A program made the position numbers and the translations under genes. Source: an uncultured bacterium (GTDB lineage Bacteria > Bacillota > Clostridia > Lachnospirales > Lachnospiraceae). Taken from it: a DNA stretch of 5,665 bases. Location of the stretch: NCBI GenBank assembly GCA_937893485.1, contig CALBJL010000103.1, forward strand, positions 1 through 5,665, given 5' to 3'. The notes under the pieces were generated by a model. The model saw nothing but the letters and a program-made list of their open reading frames with translations. It was not told where the DNA came from and made no database searches. Positions 1-5,238 of the stretch are shown here, piece after piece (position 1 is the first letter of the stretch; each line of letters opens with the position of its first letter).

Positions 1-1486
1 AACGGATCATGCCGTTGCGCTCAAACAGCGGAATAAACAGTCCCGGTGATACCAGTTCACCCTTTCTGTCGCGCCAGCGCACAAGCGCCTCCGCACCTAC
101 TAACTCATTGTTGCCCGGATTGTATTTCGGCTGATACCAGATCTCAAACCGGTGATCGCGGATTGATGATTCAAAAGCATCTTCCATCTGTTTCTCACGC
201 AGAATGCGCGTCGCATCCTCCTGACTGAAAAATGCGTGGTTGATATCCTTACGGTGCTTAACCTCATGGCGGGCAATATTTGCCTCATTGTAAGTCTGCT
301 CGATCTTTTTATCCGGTGTCCACTCCGAAATACCGAAGTACGGCACCTGCTGCGGCACACCGAGCGCGCTCGAACGCTTGCTCAGCTGGATCGTGATCAT
401 TTCCAACCTCTCCGCAACCGCATCACGCGACTGCAGCTCATAATAGATCACAAAATGGTCTGCATTCACATGGGCTGCCAGATCGTTTTCACTGAGATTC
501 TGCTTGATGCATTTCCAGATCTCACGCAGAATCTCATCGCCCTTTGTCGTTCCGCAAATCGAATTGACCACCTTAAACGAATGAATATCCATCGATAAAA
601 TGTAGCCGGGTTTTGTCTTATCTGCCAGAGACTTTTTGAAACGGATATAATTATCCCCGCCGGTCACCGGATCGATATATGCATAACGCTCCAGCTCCTT
701 TGTCTTTTCCCTGTTGATATCCGAAAATCCGTAAATTGCACGGTGTGCCTCGCCTCTCGGTGAGAGGTTCACGATCTTCATCCGGCAATACTGCACCTTT
801 CCGTCGCGAATCGCACGGAAATCATGAACTAATACGCTGTTTTCCTTAAAAAACTCGAAAAGATTCTCTTTGCTACAGAGCACAGTCATCTCCTCCTGAT
901 CCTCCGGCATCACCGTCTGTCTGATATAGGCGGTGATCGCAGCGTCATAGGGCGGTTCTGACCTGAAAAATGTACCGTATTCCCGCTCGATCGCATCGCT
1001 CAGACGATAGGGTGTGACTACATCCTGCTCATAATCAATAAAATAAATCGAATGATAATCGTCGCTCAACGCGCGCACTAATTCCGCCGATGCGACCTCG
1101 TCGCTCAGCTTTTCCAAAATTCCGATTGCACTGAGGGGCTTTCCGTCCTCATCGGACTCCGTCTGCGTCAAAGACACGCGGATCGGTTCACCATCCAGCC
1201 TGCCTCTGAGAGTCGCAACCGACCGCTTTTCGCCCCGGTCGATCTTCTCGAACAATGCGATGCACACCGCCGCATCCTCCGGAATGATCAGTTCATCCAA
1301 CGCACTCTGTGGTATCGGCGCATAAACTTTTTTGCAGCCAAGTACCTCTACTGACATATCCGTACACACCATCACCTTGTCCTGCGGATAATACCTGACT
1401 GTAAATATTCCGGCTGATGCCAGTGCCTCCTGCGCACCTCTGTGTGGCTCCGGATACTCTTTCCCCCGATATGTAACAGTTTTCAT
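1..1486 (-). CDS. PAS-PAS-degenerate GGDEF-EAL protein, C-terminus cut by window edge
   Basis: The frame is open from ATG at 1486 to the window edge (495 residues, no stop), with an AAGGAAGGTGG ribosome site just upstream. Residues about 20-130 and 136-258 look like two PAS-type sensory regions; the second opens with an ALSDDYHSIYFIDYE segment common in Lachnospiraceae GGDEF proteins. The GGDEF domain starts near YIDPVTGG (270-277) and keeps the metal-site Asp in MDIHSF (299-304). Its signature is NADHF (341-345) instead of GGDEF, so diguanylate cyclase activity is unlikely. An EAL domain begins near residue 421, with WYQPKY followed by the EAL motif at 466-468 in GAEALVRW. The rest of the EAL domain lies outside the window. 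In the family such proteins usually hydrolyse c-di-GMP in the cytoplasm, with the dead GGDEF as a possible GTP-binding regulatory module. No membrane segment is seen, so it is probably soluble. Whether the phosphodiesterase is active cannot be judged because most catalytic residues are missing. Confidence 0.88.
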   Translation of the reverse strand, partial: MKTVTYRGKEYPEPHRGAQEALASAGIFTVRYYPQDKVMVCTDMSVEVLGCKKVYAPIPQSALDELIIPEDAAVCIALFEKIDRGEKRSVATLRGRLDGEPIRVSLTQTESDEDGKPLSAIGILEKLSDEVASAELVRALSDDYHSIYFIDYEQDVVTPYRLSDAIEREYGTFFRSEPPYDAAITAYIRQTVMPEDQEEMTVLCSKENLFEFFKENSVLVHDFRAIRDGKVQYCRMKIVNLSPRGEAHRAIYGFSDINREKTKELERYAYIDPVTGGDNYIRFKKSLADKTKPGYILSMDIHSFKVVNSICGTTKGDEILREIWKCIKQNLSENDLAAHVNADHFVIYYELQSRDAVAERLEMITIQLSKRSSALGVPQQVPYFGISEWTPDKKIEQTYNEANIARHEVKHRKDINHAFFSQEDATRILREKQMEDAFESSIRDHRFEIWYQPKYNPGNNELVGAEALVRWRDRKGELVSPGLFIPLFERNGMIR

Positions 1487-1547
1487 AATCTGCCACCTTC
1501 CTTGATGACTTACCCTTAGATTTTGTCTTATTTATTCTCACTTATTT

Positions 1548-1576
1548 AGTTTACCATCAATTTCCTGCATAGTCAA
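1548..1576 (-). promoter_or_regulatory. Sigma-A type promoter of the EAL gene
   Basis: On the minus strand, TTGACT (1571-1576, 5/6 match to the -35 consensus) is followed by a 17-bp spacer and TAAACT (1548-1553, 4/6 match to the -10). This gives a leader of roughly 55 nt before the ATG at 1486. It lies immediately downstream of the minus-strand terminator at 1613-1634, so the EAL gene seems to be its own transcription unit. Confidence 0.6.
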
Positions 1577-1612
1577 CAATTGTCAGAAAACAAAAGTGTA
1601 TAAAACAGATAA

Positions 1613-1634
1613 AAAGAGTCGCCCGCGACTCTTT
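1613..1634 (-). terminator. Second minus-strand terminator hairpin
   Basis: AAAGAGTCGC (1613-1622) and GCGACTCTTT (1625-1634) form a perfect 10-bp inverted repeat. In RNA the innermost pairs would open to give a small loop. Read on the minus strand, the stem runs into TTTTTATCTGTTTTATA, a U-rich tail. On the plus strand it is followed by CGCGCC, so termination is expected only for minus-strand transcripts. It closes the structured element at 1635-1784 and would insulate the EAL promoter. Confidence 0.65.
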
Positions 1635-1784
1635 CGCGCCCAAGCGGTATGCGAAGCATATACTTCATTTCCGCGAGGGAGCATGAAGTCCTGTGGACTT
1701 CAGATTTGCTCCGACCGAAGTGGCAACGTAGATGCGCATCCTCGCGGAGCGTTTTGTGTGATAGGAAATTCCTATCACACAAAA
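1635..1784 (-). repeat. Multi-stem structured intergenic element
   Basis: This stretch has no credible gene but is packed with inverted repeats. CCGCGAGG (1671-1678) pairs with CCTCGCGG (1740-1747). Inside that, GGAGCA (1678-1683) pairs with TGCTCC (1707-1712), sharing one base with the outer arm. TGAAGTCC (1684-1691) pairs with GGACTTCA (1695-1702) over a TGT loop. GATGCGCATC (1731-1740) is self-complementary, and TATGC/GCATA (1648-1660) makes another small hairpin. It is bounded on one side by the palindrome at 1752-1784 and on the other by the hairpin at 1613-1634. The layout fits either a repeated palindromic element of the genome or a structured RNA read on the minus strand. I do not recognise a named Rfam family. 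The strand is inferred only from the direction of the flanking terminators. Confidence 0.5.
1752..1784. repeat. Long palindrome, 16-bp arms
   Basis: TTTTGTGTGATAGGAA (1752-1767) and its exact reverse complement (1769-1784) flank a single A at 1768. Such a long perfect palindrome abutting a terminator is not needed for termination, though its A-run supplies the U-tract of the 1785-1810 terminator on the minus strand. It could be a protein-binding site, a cruciform or the end of a mobile repeat. Confidence 0.7.
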
Positions 1785-1810
1785 AAGGAGCCGGCATTTT
1801 CCGGCTCCTT
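1785..1810 (-). terminator. Terminator of the chemoreceptor gene
   Basis: AAGGAGCCGG (1785-1794) and CCGGCTCCTT (1801-1810) form a perfect 10-bp GC-rich stem with a six-base loop. On the minus strand it is followed by a run of T (complement of 1781-1786). It begins 15 bp after the chemoreceptor stop codon (1826-1828), as expected for a factor-independent terminator. Confidence 0.88.
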
Positions 1811-1825
1811 CACATGATTCTATTC

Positions 1826-2913
1826 CTATTGTTCTTCTGTCAGATGCATCATACTCTCTGAGATGTTGTAGATCTCCTGCAACAGTTCCGTCATTTCACC
1901 CAGTGACTGCATACTGCTGTCGCTCAGGTTCAAAGAACTCTCGGTAGATGCTGCCACTTCCTCGCTCGTTGCGGACAGATTTGAGATACTGTCTGAAATC
2001 GCGCTGTTTGCCTCCACTACGCGCTCAACCACTTCACTGACCTCCTGCACGTTATTATTCAGCTCATCGGTATTCTTCTGAATATCCATCAGCTTATTGC
2101 CGGTGACAGTGATCATTTCATTCTGCTTTTCTGAATACTCTGCGGATCTCATCCGCTACAACCGCAAAGCCCTTTCCTGCCTCACCCGCACGAGCCGCCT
2201 CGATTGACGCATTCAGCGCTAACAGGTTCGTCTGGCTGGAAATGCCTAAGATCGTCTCCGTGATCGCCTCTACTTCTTTGATACTTTCATTCAGATTCTT
2301 TGTCGTCTGCTCGGTCTCATGGCTGATCTTTGGAATGACGCACTACCTCTGTCGTCACAGCCGCCTCTGATGCCACACGCTCCTCAATCTGCTCCATTCG
2401 CTCCACGCCATGACGTTCTCCAAGCGAAATGTTCACACAGGAAGCAACGACAGATACCAGAATGATAATCATTAACATCGTGATCTGATCCGACTGCAAT
2501 TTTCCCGGAAATCTAATTGTAAAGACCACAAAATAGATGATGGCTGTTACGACTGAGATCGACGCACCGAACTTGATGAGTTTTCCATCCTGAAAGATCA
2601 TGATCATCATCGCAATTGGGAAAATATAAGGATAGGCAAACGCATCGTAATAGGTAAACGCATATGCCACATAAGCTACAAATGTCGTGGTACAGATCAG
2701 ATGCCGGAATAATTCCGATGCCTTTAACACGCGGTACCCGATCACATTGACGAGTATCGCCGCAACCAGCACGACCATCCGCACGATCACATCCACACGT
2801 ACCACACGGATAAAGGAAAGTGCCGTTATAACTGCCATACTTCCTACAATAATAAGACTGATCAGACTCGCAGTTTGATTCTGGTCGATCATTTACTGTT
2901 CTTTCAAATCCAT
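1826..2913 (-). pseudogene. Membrane chemoreceptor (MCP) with a nonsense codon and two frame changes
   Basis: Three consecutive frames together encode one methyl-accepting chemotaxis protein. The best RBS (GGGGG at 2922-2926) serves ATG at 2913, giving MDLKEQ, a TAA (2893-2895), then in frame MIDQNQTASL. Frame 1 (to 2317) encodes six hydrophobic segments (about residues 9-27, 33-52, 64-81, 86-103, 108-125 and 136-154 from the 2892 Met) and a GERHGVERMEQIEERV linker. Near 2336-2346 the homology moves to a second frame (about 2342-2118), which carries ISHETEQTTKNLNESI and the conserved receptor tip ALNASIEAARAGE with FAVVADEIR. Near 2142-2153 it moves again to the frame ending at 1826 (SAEYSEKQNEMI to TEEQ). 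A working receptor would sit in the membrane, signal through CheW/CheA and be methylated. Both hairpin arms look shorter than in relatives I know, so the frame changes may be larger deletions rather than single-base errors. Confidence in the family is very high; confidence that the gene is dead is good. Confidence 0.88.
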
Positions 2914-2930
2914 AGCTATAACCCCCTTTA
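2890..2930 (-). promoter_or_regulatory. RBS and six-codon leader ending TAAATG
   Basis: AAAGGGGG (2922-2929 on the minus strand) stands 8 nt before ATG at 2913, which reads MDLKEQ then TAA, immediately followed by ATG at 2892 in the same frame. The RBS clearly favours 2913 as the ancestral start, with the TAA a likely point change such as AAA to TAA. The alternative is a leader peptide with translational reinitiation at the TAAATG junction, because the 2892 ATG has no RBS of its own. Confidence 0.6.
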
Positions 2931-2983
2931 TTCTTTAGCGTGATGTCCTGCAGTTTTATCATACCGCTCTTTTTCATCCCTTG

Positions 2984-3011
2984 TTATCAGACAGTTCCGG
3001 TTCATTCTATA
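2984..3011 (-). promoter_or_regulatory. Possible flagellar-sigma (SigD/sigma-28) promoter of the MCP gene
   Basis: On the minus strand TATA (3008-3011) is followed by 16 bases and TCTGATAA (2984-2991). This resembles the TAAA-N15/16-GCCGATAA pattern used for chemotaxis genes in Firmicutes (3/4 and 6/8 matches). It overlaps the thrH stop codon and lies about 70 bp before the RBS. The position and the gene it serves are right; the match is imperfect. Confidence 0.28.
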
Positions 3012-3606
3012 AAGCAGCCTTAATTGCCGCTAACAGATCATCATATGTTTCAAAAGCCGGCAGTTCAGGATAATCCTTCTTGATCTGCTCGGTACTCTTG
3101 AATAAAAAACCAGCCTTGCTCGCCTGAATCATCGCCAGATCATTAAAGCTGTCTCCGCTGGCAATCGTCTCATATCCGATTGACTGTAATGCCTTAACCG
3201 TTGTGAGCTTTGATTTCTCGCATCGCATCTTAAATCCGGTGATTTCTCCGTTATCTGCCACTTCTAAGGAATTGCACATAATCGTCGGCCAGCCGAGTTT
3301 TTTCATGAGCGGAGTCGCAAACTGCTCAAACGTATCACTGATGATGATTACCTGCGTCAGGGAACGCAGCTCATCCAAAAACTCTTTTGCCCCGGGAATC
3401 GGATCGATCTTTGCGATCGTTTCCTGAATCTCCTTCAATCCCAAGCCATGCTCCTTTAAAATATTCAGCCGGAAATTCATCAGCTTGCCATAATCAGGCT
3501 CGTCTCTGGTCGTTCTCTTCAGTTCCGGAATTCCACTCGCCTCAGCAAACGCGATCCAGATCTCCGGTACCAGTACGCCTTCCAAATCTAAACATACAAT
3601 ATTCAT
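3007..3606 (-). CDS. thrH: ThrH: phosphoserine phosphatase / homoserine phosphotransferase
   Basis: A 199-residue HAD-superfamily protein matching the ThrH family in length and motifs. Motif I is CLDLEGVLVPE, with nucleophile Asp7 and the ThrH-typical Glu9 in place of the second Asp. Motif II is Ser90 in IIISDTF, motif III is probably Lys131 or Lys133, and motif IV is GDSFND (151-156) for magnesium. TTRDEPDY (32-39) and MNFRLNIL (43-50) belong to the cap region as in known ThrH. The family hydrolyses phosphoserine to serine and can pass the phosphate to homoserine, linking serine and threonine synthesis in the cytoplasm. I chose ATG at 3606 because family members begin M-x-I-x-C-L-D-L-E-G. 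A GAAAGGA RBS (3619-3625) sits 12 nt upstream, slightly far. An in-frame TTG at 3636 would add ten unconserved residues. The putative IS110 left end begins only about 40 bp upstream, so the native promoter may have been displaced. Confidence 0.93.
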   Translation of the reverse strand: MNIVCLDLEGVLVPEIWIAFAEASGIPELKRTTRDEPDYGKLMNFRLNILKEHGLGLKEIQETIAKIDPIPGAKEFLDELRSLTQVIIISDTFEQFATPLMKKLGWPTIMCNSLEVADNGEITGFKMRCEKSKLTTVKALQSIGYETIASGDSFNDLAMIQASKAGFLFKSTEQIKKDYPELPAFETYDDLLAAIKAAL

Positions 3607-3637
3607 GGTTTTTATCATTCCTTTCGCTTCGCTCAAG

Positions 3638-3649
3638 GCACAAACAAGT
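3638..3649 (+). repeat. GCACAAACAAGT direct repeat, copy 1 (left end/flank)
   Basis: This 12-mer recurs at 3785-3796 inside the predicted bridge RNA. With one extra G the similarity extends to TCAAG(G)CACAAACAAGT, 16 bases in common. GGCACAA (3637-3643) also pairs with TTGTGCC (3661-3667). It marks the likely junction between resident DNA and the IS110 left end. Confidence 0.75.
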
Positions 3650-3660
3650 TATGAAAAATA

Positions 3661-3689
3661 TTGTGCCCCTCCACTGTTTGATTTATAAT
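3661..3689 (+). promoter_or_regulatory. Promoter for the IS110 left-end RNA and transposase
   Basis: TTGTGC (3661-3666; only the TTG of a -35 is conserved), a 17-bp spacer, and a perfect TATAAT (3684-3689). Initiation would fall near 3696, exactly where the strand that closes the RNA's terminal stem begins. That agreement is the main support for this promoter. Confidence 0.55.
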
Positions 3690-3695
3690 TGTTAT

Positions 3696-3883
3696 AGGGA
3701 ATAGCAATACACTACAGAGCACGGAAGGAGGAGTGGCGAACTTATTTCGACCCCGTATGGTTATATGTGCCGTCATCCTTTCAAGCACAAACAAGTGGGA
3801 CTTTGAGCCCGGACTCTTATCATTGGTAATAACCCATGTTTATTCAGTCGCAGGATGACAGTCACTGTTGCTATTCCTTTTTT
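3696..3883 (+). ncRNA. Putative IS110 bridge RNA
   Basis: Seen in sequence: GGAATAGCAA (3698-3707) pairs perfectly with TTGCTATTCC (3868-3877), extendable to about 14 bp with G-U pairs. It is followed at once by six T (3878-3883), and the transposase RBS starts four bases later. Inside, a 5' part has GCAC/GTGC (3719-3722, 3767-3770) around a CGAA/TTCG hairpin (3737-3749). A 3' part is closed by GTCATCC (3773-3779) with GGATGAC (3853-3859) and contains the GCACAAACAAGT repeat. Known for the family: IS110-group elements make a roughly 180-nt RNA from the left end, with two loops that pair with target and donor DNA and guide the recombinase. Inferred: this roughly 188-nt RNA is that molecule, with the 3' domain as donor loop. 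Loop identities are tentative. Confidence 0.72.
3785..3796 (+). repeat. GCACAAACAAGT direct repeat, copy 2 (inside the RNA)
   Basis: Identical to 3638-3649. It lies in the loop side of the domain closed by 3773-3779/3853-3859. Its ACAAGTG continuation (3791-3797) also matches 4871-4877 at the right end. The position fits a guide segment of the bridge RNA. Confidence 0.7.
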
Positions 3884-3901
3884 ATTAAGGTGGTGATACT
3901 T

Positions 3902-4819
3902 ATGATGAAGTTAAAATACTCCATCTGCTGTGGACTTGACGTCCACAAAAATGTTATCGTTGCAACCATCGTAACCACTAACAGGGATGGAATATCCGAG
4001 TACAGGCAAAAATCTTTTTCAACCATCAACTCGGATATTCAGAAGTTTCACAACTGGCTCATCGGGAATAATTGCTATCATGTTTGTATGGAATCCACCA
4101 GAAAGTATTGGATTCCTATTTTTAATTATCTCGAAAATGACATTGATATCTGCCTCACACATCCTAAATATGTCAAAGCCATCAAAGGCTACCATATTGA
4201 AACAGATCAGGCTAAAAAACTAGAGCTTGCCCGTGGACATTTGGAATATCTTGTCAACATGATTACCCAGACCGAGGTGGAACTTTATGTCCGCATCAAA
4301 CCTTATTACGAGTTTGTGGAGTTTGTCAGCACTATGCCCGGCATGACAGAGTTAAGTTCCACGATTGTTCTTGCAGAAACAGGCATTGATATGAACATTT
4401 TTGATGCTGCAAAACATCTATGCTCATGGTGCGGACTTTCTACTGCCAACAATGAATCTGCTGGCAAGAAAAAATCTGTCCGAATTGCCAAAGCAGGTGA
4501 TTACCTGACACCAATGATGGTACAGTGTGCTCTTGCTGCAATCAAGAACAAAAAACAGCCTTACTTTGCGATCAAATATATCCGAATCGAAAAGCGGCGT
4601 GGTCACAAAAAAGCAATCATTGCCATCGCAAGAATGATGATGGTCTGTATTTACCATATGGTTTCTGAAAAGAAGCCGTTTTCTCCTGCGGATTATGAGG
4701 AATTGATGAATCCCCAAAATCATGTAGAGCGCGTTGTCCTGAATGAAAACAATGTTTTTGCTTACCTTGAAAGCCTTGGTTATGATAGTTCTAAGTTAGT
4801 GAAACGCAACGATAACTAA
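3902..4819 (+). CDS. IS110-family transposase with large in-frame internal deletion
   Basis: A 305-residue protein starting at ATG 3902, 8 nt after AAGGTGG; the frame extends upstream to 3836 but without an RBS and across the RNA. The RuvC-like half begins GLDVHK (Asp13 of DEDD) and has CMESTRKYW (Glu64). The C-terminal half has the PGM motif (146-148), HLCSWCGL, NESAGKKKS (Ser176 in the position of the family's proposed nucleophile) and RRGHKKAIIAIARMM. Between them KAIKG (92-96) runs straight into YHIETDQAKK. In relatives the former is followed by a KTDxxDA segment with the last two catalytic acids and a coiled coil, and the latter comes about 100 residues later. Family length is about 400. 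The joint at about 4187-4190 is in frame, perhaps by recombination between two ATCAAAGGC-like stretches. Family assignment is secure; catalysis is very unlikely. It could persist as a relic or a dominant partner in dimers or tetramers. Confidence 0.9.
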   Translation: MMKLKYSICCGLDVHKNVIVATIVTTNRDGISEYRQKSFSTINSDIQKFHNWLIGNNCYHVCMESTRKYWIPIFNYLENDIDICLTHPKYVKAIKGYHIETDQAKKLELARGHLEYLVNMITQTEVELYVRIKPYYEFVEFVSTMPGMTELSSTIVLAETGIDMNIFDAAKHLCSWCGLSTANNESAGKKKSVRIAKAGDYLTPMMVQCALAAIKNKKQPYFAIKYIRIEKRRGHKKAIIAIARMMMVCIYHMVSEKKPFSPADYEELMNPQNHVERVVLNENNVFAYLESLGYDSSKLVKRNDN

Positions 4820-4850
4820 CATTTTTTCTGTTTTCTATACTTGCAAAAAC

Positions 4851-4880
4851 GGGGTTCTATGAACCCTTATACAAGTGCGT
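4851..4880 (+). other. IS110 right-end hairpin and terminus
   Basis: GGGTTC (4852-4857) and GAACCC (4861-4866) form a 6-bp hairpin with a TAT loop, 32 bp after the transposase stop. ACTTG (4839-4843) and CAAGT (4872-4876) can close a larger stem around it. No U-tract follows, so it is not a convincing terminator. Just beyond it, ACAAGTG (4871-4877) matches the RNA segment 3791-3797. The element probably ends within a few bases of here. Confidence 0.45.
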
Positions 4881-4980
4881 CCAAAAATCCACTTTATTTT
4901 TCACTCTTCTACTCCTTTTTATCTCAATATCAACCGCGTGTGTCATATTTGTACGCTCCCACTTTAACCGAGTAACGTCC

Positions 4981-5007
4981 TATAGTATACTACTATAATT
5001 TTAGTAG
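4981..5007 (+). promoter_or_regulatory. Dyad operator over a -10 box
   Basis: TATAGTA (4981-4987) and TACTATA (4991-4997) form one inverted repeat. CTACTA (4990-4995) and TAGTAG (5002-5007) form an overlapping second one. A perfect TATAAT lies at 4994-4999 inside both. The 17-bp-upstream position has no good -35. The arrangement suggests a repressor- or activator-controlled promoter, with the RBS at 5041 about 35 nt after the predicted start. No regulator gene is next to it. Confidence 0.4.
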
Positions 5008-5078
5008 AAGTTCAAGTGTTTGTCGGATGAATCTAAAAAAGGAGCGGAAATCACACATCTGTATGACTATAGTGGCTC

Positions 5079-5107
5079 ACTTACAAAAACAATGTAAGTA
5101 AATTTTT
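5079..5107 (+). terminator. Weak hairpin with short T-run
   Basis: ACTTACA (5079-5085) pairs with TGTAAGT (5093-5099) over a seven-base AAAACAA loop. It is followed by TTTTT at 5103-5107. The stem is AT-rich and the U-run short and delayed, so termination would be weak. It could be an attenuator or chance. Confidence 0.25.
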
Positions 5108-5199
5108 AAATAGCAATCGTAAGCAAAGCATTTACTATTACACCAGAAATGGCAGACTAAAAAAGAAGACTATTATATGCTTATAAATGCCAACATTAA

Positions 5200-5231
5200 A
5201 ATGTACATTTTTGATCATTTAAGAATGTACA
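5200..5231. repeat. IS21 end-proximal repeats
   Basis: AATGTACA occurs at 5200-5207 and 5224-5231, 24 bp apart. Because ATGTACAT is palindromic, TGTACATT (5202-5209) and AATGTACA (5224-5231) also make an inverted repeat around TGATCA (5212-5217). IS21-family ends carry multiple short repeats that bind the IstA transposase, and these start just 8 bp after the istB stop codon. The exact outer terminus, probably a little to the left, is not visible. Confidence 0.5.
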
Positions 5232-5238
5232 CATCTGC

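Larger units (their letters stand above)
3637..4880 (+). mobile_element. IS110-group insertion sequence, internally deleted (ends approximate)
   Basis: The element has the layout of the IS110 subgroup: a long left non-coding end of about 250 bp carrying an RNA, one transposase gene, and a short right end of about 60 bp with no terminal inverted repeats. The ends are not defined by sequence alone. The left limit is placed by the 12-base repeat at 3638-3649, the right by ACAAGTG at 4871-4877 just after a hairpin. The coding part is more AT-rich than the genes to its left, consistent with acquisition. Allowing for about 300 bp lost from the transposase, the ancestor would be about 1.5 kb, normal for the family. 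Confidence 0.7.
4881..5199. other. Gene-free AT-rich spacer between two insertion sequences
   Basis: No frame here encodes a recognisable protein. It contains a dyad-overlapped -10 element (4981-5007) and a strong RBS-like AAAAAAGGAGCGG (5035-5047). The RBS is followed by a 15-codon frame from ATC at 5050 to TAA at 5097 that reads THLYDYSGSLTKTM, and would need ATC as a start or be a gene whose ATG mutated. An ACTTACA/TGTAAGT hairpin (5079-5099) runs into a short T-run. This looks like the 5' end of a lost gene, cut off by the IS21 element, but the gene cannot be identified. Confidence 0.45.

Noticed and set aside
236..598. 120-codon open frame on the plus strand
   Set aside because: It lies opposite the EAL gene, which has clear domain motifs, an RBS and a promoter; the plus-strand product shows no family features.
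1293..1541. 82-codon minus-strand frame overlapping the start of the EAL gene
   Set aside because: Different frame from the PAS/GGDEF/EAL frame, no RBS at 1541, and it crosses the likely promoter -10 region.
1591..1610. Plus-strand promoter TTGTCA/TATAAA near 1581-1605
   Set aside because: The spacer is about 13 bp, too short, and no gene follows on the plus strand.
1573..1861. Three open frames of 70-74 codons over the structured element
   Set aside because: They translate stems and terminators, have no convincing RBS, and their openness follows from the palindromic GC-rich sequence.
2513..2977. 154-codon minus-strand frame within the MCP region
   Set aside because: The overlapping frame encodes the six membrane segments and joins the signalling domain; this one is Cys/Gly-rich nonsense in the shifted frame.
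3607..3636. TTG start at 3636 for ThrH
   Set aside because: The ten extra residues are not conserved in the family, and the GAAAGGA RBS lies inside them.
3683..3720. Minus-strand promoter for thrH (TTGCTA with TATAAA)
   Set aside because: The spacer is only 14 bp and no better pairing was found; the same bases fit better as the plus-strand RNA promoter and stem.
3836..3901. Upstream extension of the IS110 transposase to ATG 3836
   Set aside because: No RBS there, the segment overlaps the 3' domain and U-run of the RNA, and family members begin close to the GLDVHK motif.
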